Source: JAANXG01 sp963731035 | GTDB lineage: Bacteria; Pseudomonadota; Gammaproteobacteria; Arenicellales; JAANXG01 | Assembly (NCBI GenBank): GCA_963731035.1 | Contig: CAVSUY010000022.1 | Location: 124,001-188,000, forward strand | Direction of reading: 5' to 3' | Length of the DNA: 64,000 nt | Program-made: the position numbers and the translations under genes | Shown: positions 1-7,922 of the stretch, piece after piece | How positions within the stretch are numbered: position 1 is the first letter of the stretch | How the letters are laid out: each line of letters begins with the position of its first letter | The notes under the pieces: generated by a model | The model's database searches: none | What the model saw: the letters and a program-made list of their open reading frames with translations, nothing else | Told to the model about the DNA's origin: nothing

Positions 1-185
1 GCTTCAAGAAGATGATGAATTACTACGAGAAATCCGTTCCACTCGGCCGCGGCGTTACCATCGACGAGGTGGGCAATGCCGGGGCATTCCTGTGCTCGGA
101 CCTGGCCTCGGGAATCACCGGCGAGGTGCTTTACGTCGACGCCGGATTCAACATGGTGGGAATGAGCGAAAAGTTCCTGGAGTAG
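1..185 (+). CDS. fabI: Enoyl-[ACP] reductase FabI, C-terminal end (partial)
   Basis: The frame is open from the window edge to a TAG at 183-185. It ends in the typical C-terminus of NADH-dependent enoyl-ACP reductase, a short-chain dehydrogenase/reductase that performs the last reduction of each fatty acid elongation cycle. Visible are the dimer/substrate-loop region with 'PLGRGVTIDEVGNAGAFL', followed by 'SGITGEVLYVDAGFN', which is diagnostic of the family. Only about 60 residues are inside the window; the Tyr-x6-Lys active site lies upstream. The next gene, ppiD, is convergent. Confidence 0.85.
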   Translation, partial: FKKMMNYYEKSVPLGRGVTIDEVGNAGAFLCSDLASGITGEVLYVDAGFNMVGMSEKFLE

Positions 186-220
186 GCCTCGAATTGCCCG
201 TGGTACGCGGGATCAGACTG

Positions 221-330
221 TAGGAGCGGGCTTTGACCTCCATGGACGGAGGAAATCCCGGGATCGTCGGGAACGATCCCAGTGCAGCCGCGATCAATTC
301 ACGGCCGAAGCCGCTCCCGCAATCCGTGGC
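221..330. repeat. Degenerate REP-like element
   Basis: Between fabI and ppiD there is a 'GTAGGAGCGGGCTTTGACC' start and, further on, a 'GGCCGAAGCCGCTCCCGCAATCC' type end. These are decayed versions of the GTAGGAGCGGCTTCAGCCGC family found at about 37.2, 43.2 and 58.9 kb. It lies between two convergent genes, the usual place for such elements. Confidence 0.5.
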
Positions 331-348
331 TCCACAGCCCGGCCGTGT

Positions 349-2271
349 TCAGAGCGCTTCGTCCTTAATCTTGATCTCAGCCTGGTCACGCAGGTCGGCG
401 ATAAATTCCTGAACCGCGTCCTGGCTCCCGCGGCGGGCCAGCGTGTCGTGGACGCGCTTCTTCAGGTCGTCACTCGCTTTTGCCAGGTCGCCGTCGGTGA
501 CTGTATTGAGCTTGAACAACGCATAGTCGCCGTCATCCAGACTCAGCCCCCCGTAGACCGCCTTGTCGTTCTCCGGTGCGGGAGCTCGGAACACCGCTTG
601 TACGACGGCGGGTTCGGGTCCCTTGTCGTCCGGCGTTTTGTCCCGCGACCAGGTTACGTCCCGGGACTGCAATCCCTGGTCGGCGGCGAGCTTCTGCCAG
701 GCCGTGCCGCCTTCGAGTTGCTTGACCAGTTCCGGGCCAAGCGACGCGACGTGCTCCGCCGCCTTGCGATGCTTGAGTAGCTGCTCGATCTGATCGTGCA
801 CTTCCTTCAATGGTTTGACGCTCGCCGGCTGAAAATCGAACTTGCGCACCACGACGAGACTGTTCAGGTTCAGCTCGATCGCGGCGCTGTTGAGTCCCTC
901 GGTGAAGACGTCTTCACCGAACGCCGCCTTTCGAACCTTGGGATTGGCTGCAATGCCCGTGCCCTGGTCCCGCGTGAACCAGTCGGACTGCTGGATCTTC
1001 AGACCCAGTTGATCGGCGGCCGGCTCCAGGGACTGCGGCTGTTCGTAGGTAACGTTCCGGAACGTTTCGGCGCGGTCGGCAAACACGGATTCCGCTCGTT
1101 TCTCCCGCACCTCCTTCTCCAGCTGGTCGTGCACTTCGCTGAGAGGCTTGACCTTGCCGGGCTCGTACTTGGTGAGCTTGATGATGTGGTACCCGAAGCG
1201 GGTCTTGACAGGCCCAGCCAGCTCGCCTTCCTTATCGAGGGCGAACAGCGCATCCTGGAAAGGTTTCACCATGTCTCCGGACTTGATCCGGCCGAGGTCC
1301 CCGCCCTTGTCCGCGGATCCGGGGTCTTGTGAATACTTCTTCGCCAGCTCGGCAAAGTCCGCGCCGTTGCGGAGTTGTTTCATTAGATCCTTCGCCTTGT
1401 CCAACGCCGCCTGCTGTTCCTCGTCGCTGGCGTCCGGACCAGCCTTGATGAGGATGTGGCTGGCCTCGCGCACCGCCGGGGTCGTGAACTTGTCTTTTTC
1501 CCTTTCATAAGCCTGCTTGATGTCGTCCTCGGTGACGTCCACGGTCGGAACGAGGTCATCTACTGACAGGTCAAGATACTCAACCTTCATCTTCTCCGGC
1601 GTACGGTACTGCTGGCTGTGGCTCTGGTATTCCTTCTGTATTTCGTCCTCGGAGACCACGCTCTGGTCGACAAAGCCGCCGACCTTCACCACGGCGTAGT
1701 CGAAGTGCCGCTCCTGCAGCAACAGCTTCAGCAGGGCATCCTGTTGACCGGCGCTCACGAAGGATGACGCCTGGATACCGGTGCTGAGCTGTTGCAGGAC
1801 GAGCTGCTGTCGGTAGCGGGATTCAAACCCCGTCTCCGTCAGACCCATCTGGGTGACGGCCCCATGGTAGGCGTCGGGAGAGAACTGCTTGTCAATCTGG
1901 AAACGTGGATTCGAACGGATCGTTTGGGCGAGCTGATCATCGCCAATCCGGTAGCCCTCCTCCTTGGCGTGCTGCGACAGGAGGACCTGCGAGATCAAGT
2001 CGTTCAGGACGTTGCGCTTGAACTCCGGGCTGTCGGCCAGCTTGGGATCAAAGTTCTTGCCCAGAATCTGCCGCATCTGCTCACGACGGTTCTCCAGGGC
2101 CCGGCGATAGTCATCCTGCTTGATATCGCTGTCGCCGACCGAGGCCACCACGACTTCTTCCCCGCCGGAGAAGTACTGGTGAACCCCCCAGAAGGCGAAG
2201 GGAATCACGATGATGGTGGCGATGATCCAGGCGATCCAGCCGCTGGCGTGTTCCCGTATCTCCGACAGCAT
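349..2271 (-). CDS. ppiD: Peptidyl-prolyl cis-trans isomerase D (periplasmic folding chaperone)
   Basis: 640 residues, close to the usual length of about 620-640. An N-terminal membrane anchor (about residues 13-32, 'WIAWIIATIIVIPFAFWGV') is followed by a large SurA_N-like region and a parvulin domain ('REASHILIKAGPDASDEE' to 'FGYHIIKLTKYEPGK', about residues 265-375). A second, degenerate parvulin-like segment follows. The protein is anchored in the inner membrane and helps fold outer-membrane proteins at the SecYEG exit. I chose the ATG giving 'MLSEIREHASGW' because it matches the family N-terminus; longer starts would run toward tRNA-Asp. The gene is downstream of hupB and two tRNAs, as in many Gammaproteobacteria. 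Confidence 0.93.
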   Translation of the reverse strand: MLSEIREHASGWIAWIIATIIVIPFAFWGVHQYFSGGEEVVVASVGDSDIKQDDYRRALENRREQMRQILGKNFDPKLADSPEFKRNVLNDLISQVLLSQHAKEEGYRIGDDQLAQTIRSNPRFQIDKQFSPDAYHGAVTQMGLTETGFESRYRQQLVLQQLSTGIQASSFVSAGQQDALLKLLLQERHFDYAVVKVGGFVDQSVVSEDEIQKEYQSHSQQYRTPEKMKVEYLDLSVDDLVPTVDVTEDDIKQAYEREKDKFTTPAVREASHILIKAGPDASDEEQQAALDKAKDLMKQLRNGADFAELAKKYSQDPGSADKGGDLGRIKSGDMVKPFQDALFALDKEGELAGPVKTRFGYHIIKLTKYEPGKVKPLSEVHDQLEKEVREKRAESVFADRAETFRNVTYEQPQSLEPAADQLGLKIQQSDWFTRDQGTGIAANPKVRKAAFGEDVFTEGLNSAAIELNLNSLVVVRKFDFQPASVKPLKEVHDQIEQLLKHRKAAEHVASLGPELVKQLEGGTAWQKLAADQGLQSRDVTWSRDKTPDDKGPEPAVVQAVFRAPAPENDKAVYGGLSLDDGDYALFKLNTVTDGDLAKASDDLKKRVHDTLARRGSQDAVQEFIADLRDQAEIKIKDEAL

Positions 2272-2343
2272 GGGCGAGTGACTATGTTTGTGACAAGGTT
2301 GAAATGCTAAAGGGCGAGTGGAACTCGCCCTTGTCATCGGTAG

Positions 2344-2420
2344 TGGCGGAGCGGACGGGACTCGAACCCGCGACCCCCGGCGTGACAGGCCGGTATTCTA
2401 ACCAACTGAACTACCGCTCC
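2344..2420 (-). tRNA. tRNA-Asp (GTC)
   Basis: A 77-nt cloverleaf with encoded CCA. The minus strand begins GGAGCGGTAGTTCAG, has the anticodon loop CTGTCAC (anticodon GTC) and the TTCGAGTC T-loop, and ends in CCGCTCCGCCA. The acceptor stem pairs fully. It is nearly identical to enterobacterial tRNA-Asp. Confidence 0.97.
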
Positions 2421-2425
2421 CGGGT

Positions 2426-2590
2426 TAGCAGCCTGTCGGACTCGGGAATGACTCCCGGCGTCGGCGGGCAGCCGGCAGTTTCACCCGGCTCCTCCGGCGT
2501 AGCACATGACTGCTCGCCGCGGAAAACCGGGGAAATGTACCGGGCTATCCCTTCGTGCCGCCGCGGTTCCCCAAGCCCGACAGGCTGCTA
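2426..2590. repeat. Long-span inverted repeat between two tRNA genes
   Basis: TAGCAGCCTGTCGG at 2426-2439 is exactly complementary to CCGACAGGCTGCTA at 2577-2590. The interior has further GC-rich self-complementary stretches. It fills the spacer between tRNA-Asp and tRNA-Val. A related fragment (GGACAGGCTCCTAG) lies at about 33,724-33,737 in another tRNA spacer, and AACAGGCTCCTAGCCGAC at about 22,268, so this looks like a dispersed non-coding element. Confidence 0.6.
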
Positions 2591-2593
2591 GAC

Positions 2594-2669
2594 TGGTGGG
2601 TGCTGACGGGCTCGAACCGCCGACATTCGCCTTGTAAGGGCGACGCTCTCCCAGCTGAGCTAAGCACCC
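2594..2669 (-). tRNA. tRNA-Val (TAC)
   Basis: A 76-nt cloverleaf on the minus strand, starting GGGTGCTTAGCTCAG. The anticodon loop is CCTTACA (anticodon TAC), the T-loop GTTCGAGC, and the end CAGCACCCACCA has an encoded CCA. It lies 13 nt downstream of hupB, so it may be read on the same transcript. Confidence 0.97.
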
Positions 2670-2682
2670 CCGAAAAGGCGCG

Positions 2683-2955
2683 CTAGTTTAGGGCATCCTT
2701 CAACGCTTTGCCAGCCTTGAATTTGGGGCTCTTGGACGCCGGGATCGTAATAGCCTCGCCGGTACGGGGGTTCCGGCCGGTTCGGGCAGCGCGATCGCTG
2801 ACGGAGAACGTGCCGAAGCCGACCAGGGTAACCGAGTCTCCGTTCTTCAACGTTTGTTGAATACCTTTGAACACAGCCTCCACGGCCTCAGTGGCATCGG
2901 CCTTCGACAGGTTTGTCTTGCTGCCGACCAATTCAATCAATTCCGCCTTATTCAC
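2683..2955 (-). CDS. hupB: DNA-binding protein HU-beta
   Basis: 90 residues, exactly the HU length. It starts 'MNKAELIELVGSKTNLSKADA' (GTG start codon preceded by AAGGGG) and carries the beta-arm signature 'GFGTFSVSDRAARTGRNPRTGE' with the conserved Pro that intercalates into DNA. HU is a nucleoid protein that bends DNA without sequence specificity and acts as a dimer. Its position just downstream of lon is the classic clpX-lon-hupB-ppiD order. Two candidate promoters precede it (see separate entries). Confidence 0.97.
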   Translation of the reverse strand: MNKAELIELVGSKTNLSKADATEAVEAVFKGIQQTLKNGDSVTLVGFGTFSVSDRAARTGRNPRTGEAITIPASKSPKFKAGKALKDALN

Positions 2956-2982
2956 GGTTATATTCCCCTTTAAAAGTTTTGG

Positions 2983-3011
2983 GTTAGAGCGTGTTATTCA
3001 AGAAAAATCAA
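2983..3011 (-). promoter_or_regulatory. Proximal sigma-70-type promoter of hupB
   Basis: On the minus strand, TTGATT (3006-3011) and TCTAAC (2983-2988) are spaced by 17 nt. The start would lie about 20 nt before the GTG codon. The -35 is part of an inverted repeat GTTATTC (2993-2999) / GAATAAC (3012-3018). Confidence 0.4.
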
Positions 3012-3262
3012 GAATAACGGATTCAACTACCAGGGAAGCTCTGGAATGATCCCTCCAAGAGTCTCCAAAGCACGAAAACGAAATGACTGCATTCGTTTCC
3101 CTGCATTCATCAGTCACTTACGGGATTGGTGAATGGCGGCACCTCCCTGTTCCGCCGGCGCCTCCGGTTGCTCGGAGGATCCCTGGACATGCACTAAATC
3201 AATTGCAGCTTGCGAGAAAACCCGTGCGCTTCACTATCGGCGCATCCTCCCTCGGCCCGTGT

Positions 3263-3291
3263 ATATAACAACCTCAAAATCTGCATGTCAA
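3263..3291 (-). promoter_or_regulatory. Distal sigma-70 promoter of hupB
   Basis: On the minus strand, a perfect TTGACA (3286-3291) and TTATAT (3263-3268) are separated by exactly 17 nt. This would give a leader of about 300 nt before hupB. The site lies directly after the hairpin that follows lon. Confidence 0.6.
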
Positions 3292-3363
3292 GGAACACCG
3301 GAAGGAAGAAACGTCTTGACAATCCTTCCGTTACCTTGCTGACCACCGTTCATCACATAGTAG

Positions 3364-5772
3364 TCAGTGCGTGATGACGTTGTCGCCGGAGGACTCGGCA
3401 ACAGGCTTCTTCGCTGCTTCGCCGTCGGGCTCCGGCACCCGTTCGGGCACTCGCTCGAGCGCAATCTCAATGACCTGGTCGATCCATTTCACCGGTTTGA
3501 TGTTGAGACTGTCCTTGATGTTTTTCGGTATCTCGACGAGATCCTTCTCGTTTTCTTCCGGGATGATGATGGTCTTCAGGCCCCCGCGGTGAGCGGCCAG
3601 CAGCTTCTCCTTCAGGCCGCCGATGGGCAGGACCTCGCCGCGCAGCGTGATCTCCCCCGTCATCGCCACATCCGAATGCACCGGTATCCGGGACAGGGCG
3701 GAGATAAGAGCGATACACATGCCGATACCGGCGCTCGGGCCGTCTTTCGGCGTCGCGCCTTCCGGGACATGGATATGGAAATCGTGCTTCTGGAAGAAGT
3801 CGGCCGATATCCCGAAGCCCGACGCCCGCGACCTGACGACACTCATGGCCGCCTGGATGGACTCCTGCATCACATCACCGAGCTTGCCCGTGTATATGTG
3901 CTTGCCCTTGCCGTCCAAAATAGCGGACTCGATCGTGAGGAGTTCGCCGCCCACCTCGGTCCAGGCCAGGCCGGTAACCTGGCCGATCTGGTTCTTTTCC
4001 TCGGCCTTGCCGTAGCGGTACTGCTTTACCCCCAGGTATTTTTCCAGATTGCGGGGGCGCACGTTCACCGACTTACGCTGCTTGTCCAACAGCAGTTCCT
4101 TGGCCACCTTGCGGCATATCTTGGCGATGGTCCGCTCCAGACCACGTACACCCGCCTCCCGGGTGTAGTAGCGGATCGCGTCGACGATCGCCTGCTTCGA
4201 TATTTTCAATTCCTCGGACTTGAGGCCGTTGTTCTCGATCTGCTTGCCGATCAGGTACTTGATCGCTATCGCGGTCTTCTCCTGCTCGGTGTAGCCGGAG
4301 ATGCGGATGACCTCCATACGGTCTAGCAGCGGCGGCGGGATGTTCAGCGTATTGGCCGTCGCGATGAACATGACATCGGAAAGATCGTACTCCACCTCGA
4401 GATAGTGGTCGACGAAGGTGTTGTTCTGCTCCGGGTCCAACACCTCCAGCAGGGCCGAGGACGGATCTCCCCGGAAATCCATGGACATCTTGTCCACTTC
4501 ATCCAGCATGAACAGCGGGTTGCGGGTTTTCAGCTTTGCCATGTTCTGAACGATCTTTCCGGGCATCGAGCCGATATATGTCCGCCGATGGCCGCGGATC
4601 TCCGCTTCGTCACGCACTCCGCCCAAAGACATGCGCAGGAACTTGCGGCCGGTAGCCCGGGCGATGGATCGGCCCAGGGATGTCTTGCCGACCCCCGGCG
4701 GACCCACCAGGCACAGGATCGGCCCCTTGAGCTTGCGCCGCCGCTGCTGCACTGCCAGATATTCGAGGATGCGTTCCTTGACCTTCTCGAGACCGTAGTG
4801 ATCCTCCTCGAGTATCAGCTCCGCAGCCGCCAAGTCCTTGCGCACCTTGCTGCGCTTTTTCCACGGCACCTGAAGCAGCCAGTCCACATAGTTGCGGACC
4901 ACCGTGGCCTCGGCCGACATGGGTGACATCATTTTCAGTTTCTTGAGCTCTGCCTCGGCCTTGTCCTTTGCTTCCGTAGACATGCCGGCCTCTTCGACCT
5001 TGCGAATGAGATCGTCCAGCTCGTTCGGTGCGTCCTCCATGTCACCCAGTTCCTTCTGGATGGCCTTCATCTGCTCGTTCAGGTAGTACTCCCTCTGGCT
5101 CTTCTCCATTTGTTTCTTGACACGGCCGCGGATCCGCTTCTCGACCTGGAGCAGATCGATTTCCGATTCCATGACGCCGAGGATGTGCTCGAGGCGTTCG
5201 CGGGTGCTAGCCATCTGCAGAATGCGCTGCTTGTCCTCAATCTTAAGGCTCAGATGGGCGGCTATGGTGTCGGCCAGCCGGCCACCTTCGTCGATGCCGG
5301 CCAGCGAAGTCAGGATCTCTGGAGGAATCTTGTTGTTCAGCTTGACGTACTGATCGAACTCGTTCATCACGGTACGGATCAGCACCTCCGCCTCGCGCTC
5401 GTCCATGGCGTCGTCCTCGACCGGCTCGATAATGGCGCTGAAGTACTCCTCGGTGTCCTCGTATGCGGCGATTTCAAACCGCTTTTCGCCTTCGACCAGA
5501 ACCTTCACCGTGCCATCCGGAAGCTTCAGGAGCTGGAGGATGCTCGCCACGGTGCCGACTTTGTAGATGTCGTCGGGAATCGGGTCATCATCCGCCGCCT
5601 CCTTCTGGGCGACGAGGAGGATGTGCTTCCCGATTTCCATCGAGCGCTCCAGAGCCTTGATGGATTTCTTCCGACCGACGAACAGCGGTATCACCATGTG
5701 CGGGAATACCACCACGTCCCGCAGCGGCAGCACCGGAATGGAGGATTCGGTCAATGTGAGTTCATCACTCAT
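3364..5772 (-). CDS. lon: ATP-dependent protease Lon
   Basis: 802 residues, within the usual 780-820. The order is an N-terminal substrate-recognition domain ('IPVLPLRDVVVFPHMVIPL', about 12-205), a coiled coil, an AAA+ ATPase with Walker A 'GPPGVGKTS' (about 365) and Walker B 'LFMLDEVDKM', and the C-terminal serine protease with 'KDGPSAGIGM' (catalytic Ser) and 'LKEKLLAAHRGG' (catalytic Lys). It degrades misfolded and regulatory proteins in the cytoplasm. The start 'MSDELTLTESSIPVLPL' is chosen because the frame upstream has no family similarity. It is co-oriented with clpX, 144 bp downstream, with its own heat-shock-like promoter. Confidence 0.97.
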   Translation of the reverse strand: MSDELTLTESSIPVLPLRDVVVFPHMVIPLFVGRKKSIKALERSMEIGKHILLVAQKEAADDDPIPDDIYKVGTVASILQLLKLPDGTVKVLVEGEKRFEIAAYEDTEEYFSAIIEPVEDDAMDEREAEVLIRTVMNEFDQYVKLNNKIPPEILTSLAGIDEGGRLADTIAAHLSLKIEDKQRILQMASTRERLEHILGVMESEIDLLQVEKRIRGRVKKQMEKSQREYYLNEQMKAIQKELGDMEDAPNELDDLIRKVEEAGMSTEAKDKAEAELKKLKMMSPMSAEATVVRNYVDWLLQVPWKKRSKVRKDLAAAELILEEDHYGLEKVKERILEYLAVQQRRRKLKGPILCLVGPPGVGKTSLGRSIARATGRKFLRMSLGGVRDEAEIRGHRRTYIGSMPGKIVQNMAKLKTRNPLFMLDEVDKMSMDFRGDPSSALLEVLDPEQNNTFVDHYLEVEYDLSDVMFIATANTLNIPPPLLDRMEVIRISGYTEQEKTAIAIKYLIGKQIENNGLKSEELKISKQAIVDAIRYYTREAGVRGLERTIAKICRKVAKELLLDKQRKSVNVRPRNLEKYLGVKQYRYGKAEEKNQIGQVTGLAWTEVGGELLTIESAILDGKGKHIYTGKLGDVMQESIQAAMSVVRSRASGFGISADFFQKHDFHIHVPEGATPKDGPSAGIGMCIALISALSRIPVHSDVAMTGEITLRGEVLPIGGLKEKLLAAHRGGLKTIIIPEENEKDLVEIPKNIKDSLNIKPVKWIDQVIEIALERVPERVPEPDGEAAKKPVAESSGDNVITH

Positions 5773-5851
5773 TCGACACACCTGTATAAAGTGGGTTTGT
5801 TTATACACCCCGCTGGACCCCATTCCCGTGGGATCCGGCATCAACAATCGG

Positions 5852-5881
5852 AATATGCGGATAAACGCACGCCCGTTCAAG
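5852..5881 (-). promoter_or_regulatory. Candidate sigma-32 (heat-shock) promoter of lon
   Basis: The minus strand reads CTTGAAC (5875-5881), a gap of about 14 nt, then CCGCATATT (5852-5860). This is close to the RpoH consensus CTTGAA-N(13-15)-CCCCATnT. It lies about 80-110 nt upstream of the lon start codon. Lon is a heat-shock gene in related bacteria. Confidence 0.5.
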
Positions 5882-5916
5882 TGCCTCCCGGACGAAAACC
5901 AGGGCAAAAACGGCGG

Positions 5917-7197
5917 CTAGTGGCTGGTGGAAGCCTTCTTTTGGTCTGCTTCTTCGTAGATATACAACGGCTTGGCGCCGTCGGTGATCACCCCTGCATC
6001 AACGATCACCTTCTTCACGCCTTCCATGGAAGGAAGCTCATACATGGTATCGAGCAGCGCGTTTTCGAGGATCGACCTCAGTCCGCGTGCACCCGTCTTT
6101 CGATCCATCGCTTTGGCGGCGACCGCCTTGAGAGCATCTTCGCGGATCTCCAGTTCCACGTCCTCCAACTTGAACAGACGTTGATATTGCTTCACCAGCG
6201 CGTTCTTGGGCTCGGTGAGGATGGATACCAGCGCGCCTTCGTTCAATTCCTCGAGGGTGGCGCATATCGGCAGCCGTCCCACGAACTCGGGAATCAATCC
6301 GTACTGGATCAGATCCTCCGGCTCGAGACCTTGAAGGATCTCGCCGACATTCTTGCCGTCCGACTTGCTCCGGATCTCCGCGCCAAAACCGATACTGCTC
6401 TTTTCCGAGCGCTCCTGGATGATGGTTTCCAGACCCGAGAACGCTCCGCCGCAGATGAACAGGATGTTTCGCGTATCCACCTGCAGGAACTCCTGCTGCG
6501 GATGCTTGCGTCCGCCCTGCGGGGGCACCGAGGCGATCGTGCCTTCGATTAATTTCAACAGGGCCTGTTGGACGCCTTCTCCGGATACGTCCCGGGTGAT
6601 GGACGGGTTGTCCGACTTGCGGGAAATCTTGTCGATTTCATCGATGTAGACAATACCGATCTGGGCTTTGTCCACATCGTAGTCGCATTTCTGCAGCAGC
6701 TTCTGAATGATATTCTCGACGTCCTCGCCGACGTAGCCCGCTTCCGTCAACGTGGTGGCATCGGCGATAGTAAAGGGAACGTTGAGTTGTCGGGCCAGCG
6801 TTTCGGCGAGCAGAGTCTTCCCGGATCCCGTAGGTCCGATCAACAAAATGTTGCTTTTGGAGATATCGACCTCGCCGACCTGCTCCTCGTTGTCGATCCG
6901 CTTGTAGTGGTTGTACACCGCAACGGACAGGACTTTCTTGGCGATGGACTGGCCGATGACGTACTCGTTCAGGCTCTGGCGAATCTCGTCCGGGCGGGGG
7001 AACTTGCTCCGCGACGAAGCAGTCTCAGCGCCTTCCTGCACTTCCTCGCGTATGATGTCATTGCACAGCTCCACGCACTCGTCGCAGATGAACACGGACG
7101 GTCCTGCAATGAGCTTGCGCACTTCGTGCTGGCTCTTTCCGCAGAACGAACAGTACAGGAGCTTCTCGCTTTTACCTTCGTTTTTGTCGTCGGCCAT
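5917..7197 (-). CDS. clpX: ATP-dependent Clp protease ATP-binding subunit ClpX
   Basis: 426 residues, the normal size. The N-terminal C4 zinc-binding domain is visible ('CSFCGKSQ' ... 'FICDECVELC', about residues 16-41). A single AAA+ module follows with Walker A 'GPTGSGKT' (about 121), Walker B 'IVYIDEIDKI', and pore loop 'GYVGEDVE'. The IGF-type ClpP-docking loop region ('IGFGAEI', about 270) is present. The hexamer unfolds ssrA-tagged and other substrates and feeds them to ClpP, encoded 68 bp upstream. Confidence 0.97.
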   Translation of the reverse strand: MADDKNEGKSEKLLYCSFCGKSQHEVRKLIAGPSVFICDECVELCNDIIREEVQEGAETASSRSKFPRPDEIRQSLNEYVIGQSIAKKVLSVAVYNHYKRIDNEEQVGEVDISKSNILLIGPTGSGKTLLAETLARQLNVPFTIADATTLTEAGYVGEDVENIIQKLLQKCDYDVDKAQIGIVYIDEIDKISRKSDNPSITRDVSGEGVQQALLKLIEGTIASVPPQGGRKHPQQEFLQVDTRNILFICGGAFSGLETIIQERSEKSSIGFGAEIRSKSDGKNVGEILQGLEPEDLIQYGLIPEFVGRLPICATLEELNEGALVSILTEPKNALVKQYQRLFKLEDVELEIREDALKAVAAKAMDRKTGARGLRSILENALLDTMYELPSMEGVKKVIVDAGVITDGAKPLYIYEEADQKKASTSH

Positions 7198-7265
7198 AGT
7201 ATCTCAACCTTCCACAAGGTGAACGATGCAGCGTCCGGCGGATTTTTGCAAGTACCCTTTTCCCA

Positions 7266-7907
7266 CTACTGCCGCTTGTCCAGCACCGAATCGATCAGGC
7301 CATATTCGACCGCCTGCTCGCCGCCCATGAAGTGGTCACGGTCGGTATCCTTCGCGATGGTCGCATCGTCCTGTCCCGTGTGCATCACGAGCAGCTTATT
7401 CAAACGTTTTTTCAAATCCAGGATCTCCTGGGCGTGGATATCGATATCCGACGCCTGGCCCTGGAAGCCACCCCAGGGCTGGTGGATCATCATCCGCCCG
7501 TGGGGCAGGGTATGCCGCTTACCCCTGGTCCCGCCGGTCAGGATCAACGCCCCCATGCTGGCCGCCTGGCCGATCACCACGGTACTCACGTCCGGCTTGA
7601 TGAACTGCATGGTGTCGTAGATCGCCAGGCCGGCGTTGACGGCCCCGCCGGGGCTGTTGATATAAAGGTGGATATCCTTGTCCGGGTTCTCGGATTCCAG
7701 GAACAACAACTGAGCGACCACCAGGTTGGCCATGTAGTCTTCGATCTGCCCCACCAGGAACACCACCCGTTCCTTGAGCATCCGCGAATAGATGTCATAG
7801 GCGCGCTCGCCGCGGCCGGTGCTCTCGATCACCATGGGCACGAGGCCTATGTTTTGCGGCTCGCTCGCGTAAGTATTCTTGTCGTATCGTGTGTGCAACA
7901 TACTCAC
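7266..7907 (-). CDS. clpP: ATP-dependent Clp protease proteolytic subunit ClpP
   Basis: 213 residues. The Ser-His-Asp triad is visible in 'GQAASMGA' (Ser), 'MIHQPWGG' (His) and 'KDTDRDHFM' (Asp). The 14-mer forms the proteolytic barrel that works with ClpX. The N-terminus ('MSMLHTRYDK') is variable and probably a short propeptide before 'LVPMVIESTGRGERAYDI', which is where E. coli ClpP aligns; the exact start is therefore uncertain by two residues. It lies 15 bp after tig and forms a unit with it. Confidence 0.96.
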   Translation of the reverse strand: MSMLHTRYDKNTYASEPQNIGLVPMVIESTGRGERAYDIYSRMLKERVVFLVGQIEDYMANLVVAQLLFLESENPDKDIHLYINSPGGAVNAGLAIYDTMQFIKPDVSTVVIGQAASMGALILTGGTRGKRHTLPHGRMMIHQPWGGFQGQASDIDIHAQEILDLKKRLNKLLVMHTGQDDATIAKDTDRDHFMGGEQAVEYGLIDSVLDKRQ

Positions 7908-7922
7908 CAGTCGTGCTTGGCC

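Larger units (their letters stand above)
2956..3363. other. hupB-lon intergenic region (no gene)
   Basis: This 408-bp AT-richer stretch holds two promoter-like sites for hupB. It also has a weak hairpin after lon: CGGAAGGA at 3299-3306 against TCCTTCCG at 3323-3330, with a 16-nt loop and no T-run. I see no convincing coding sequence in it. Confidence 0.7.
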
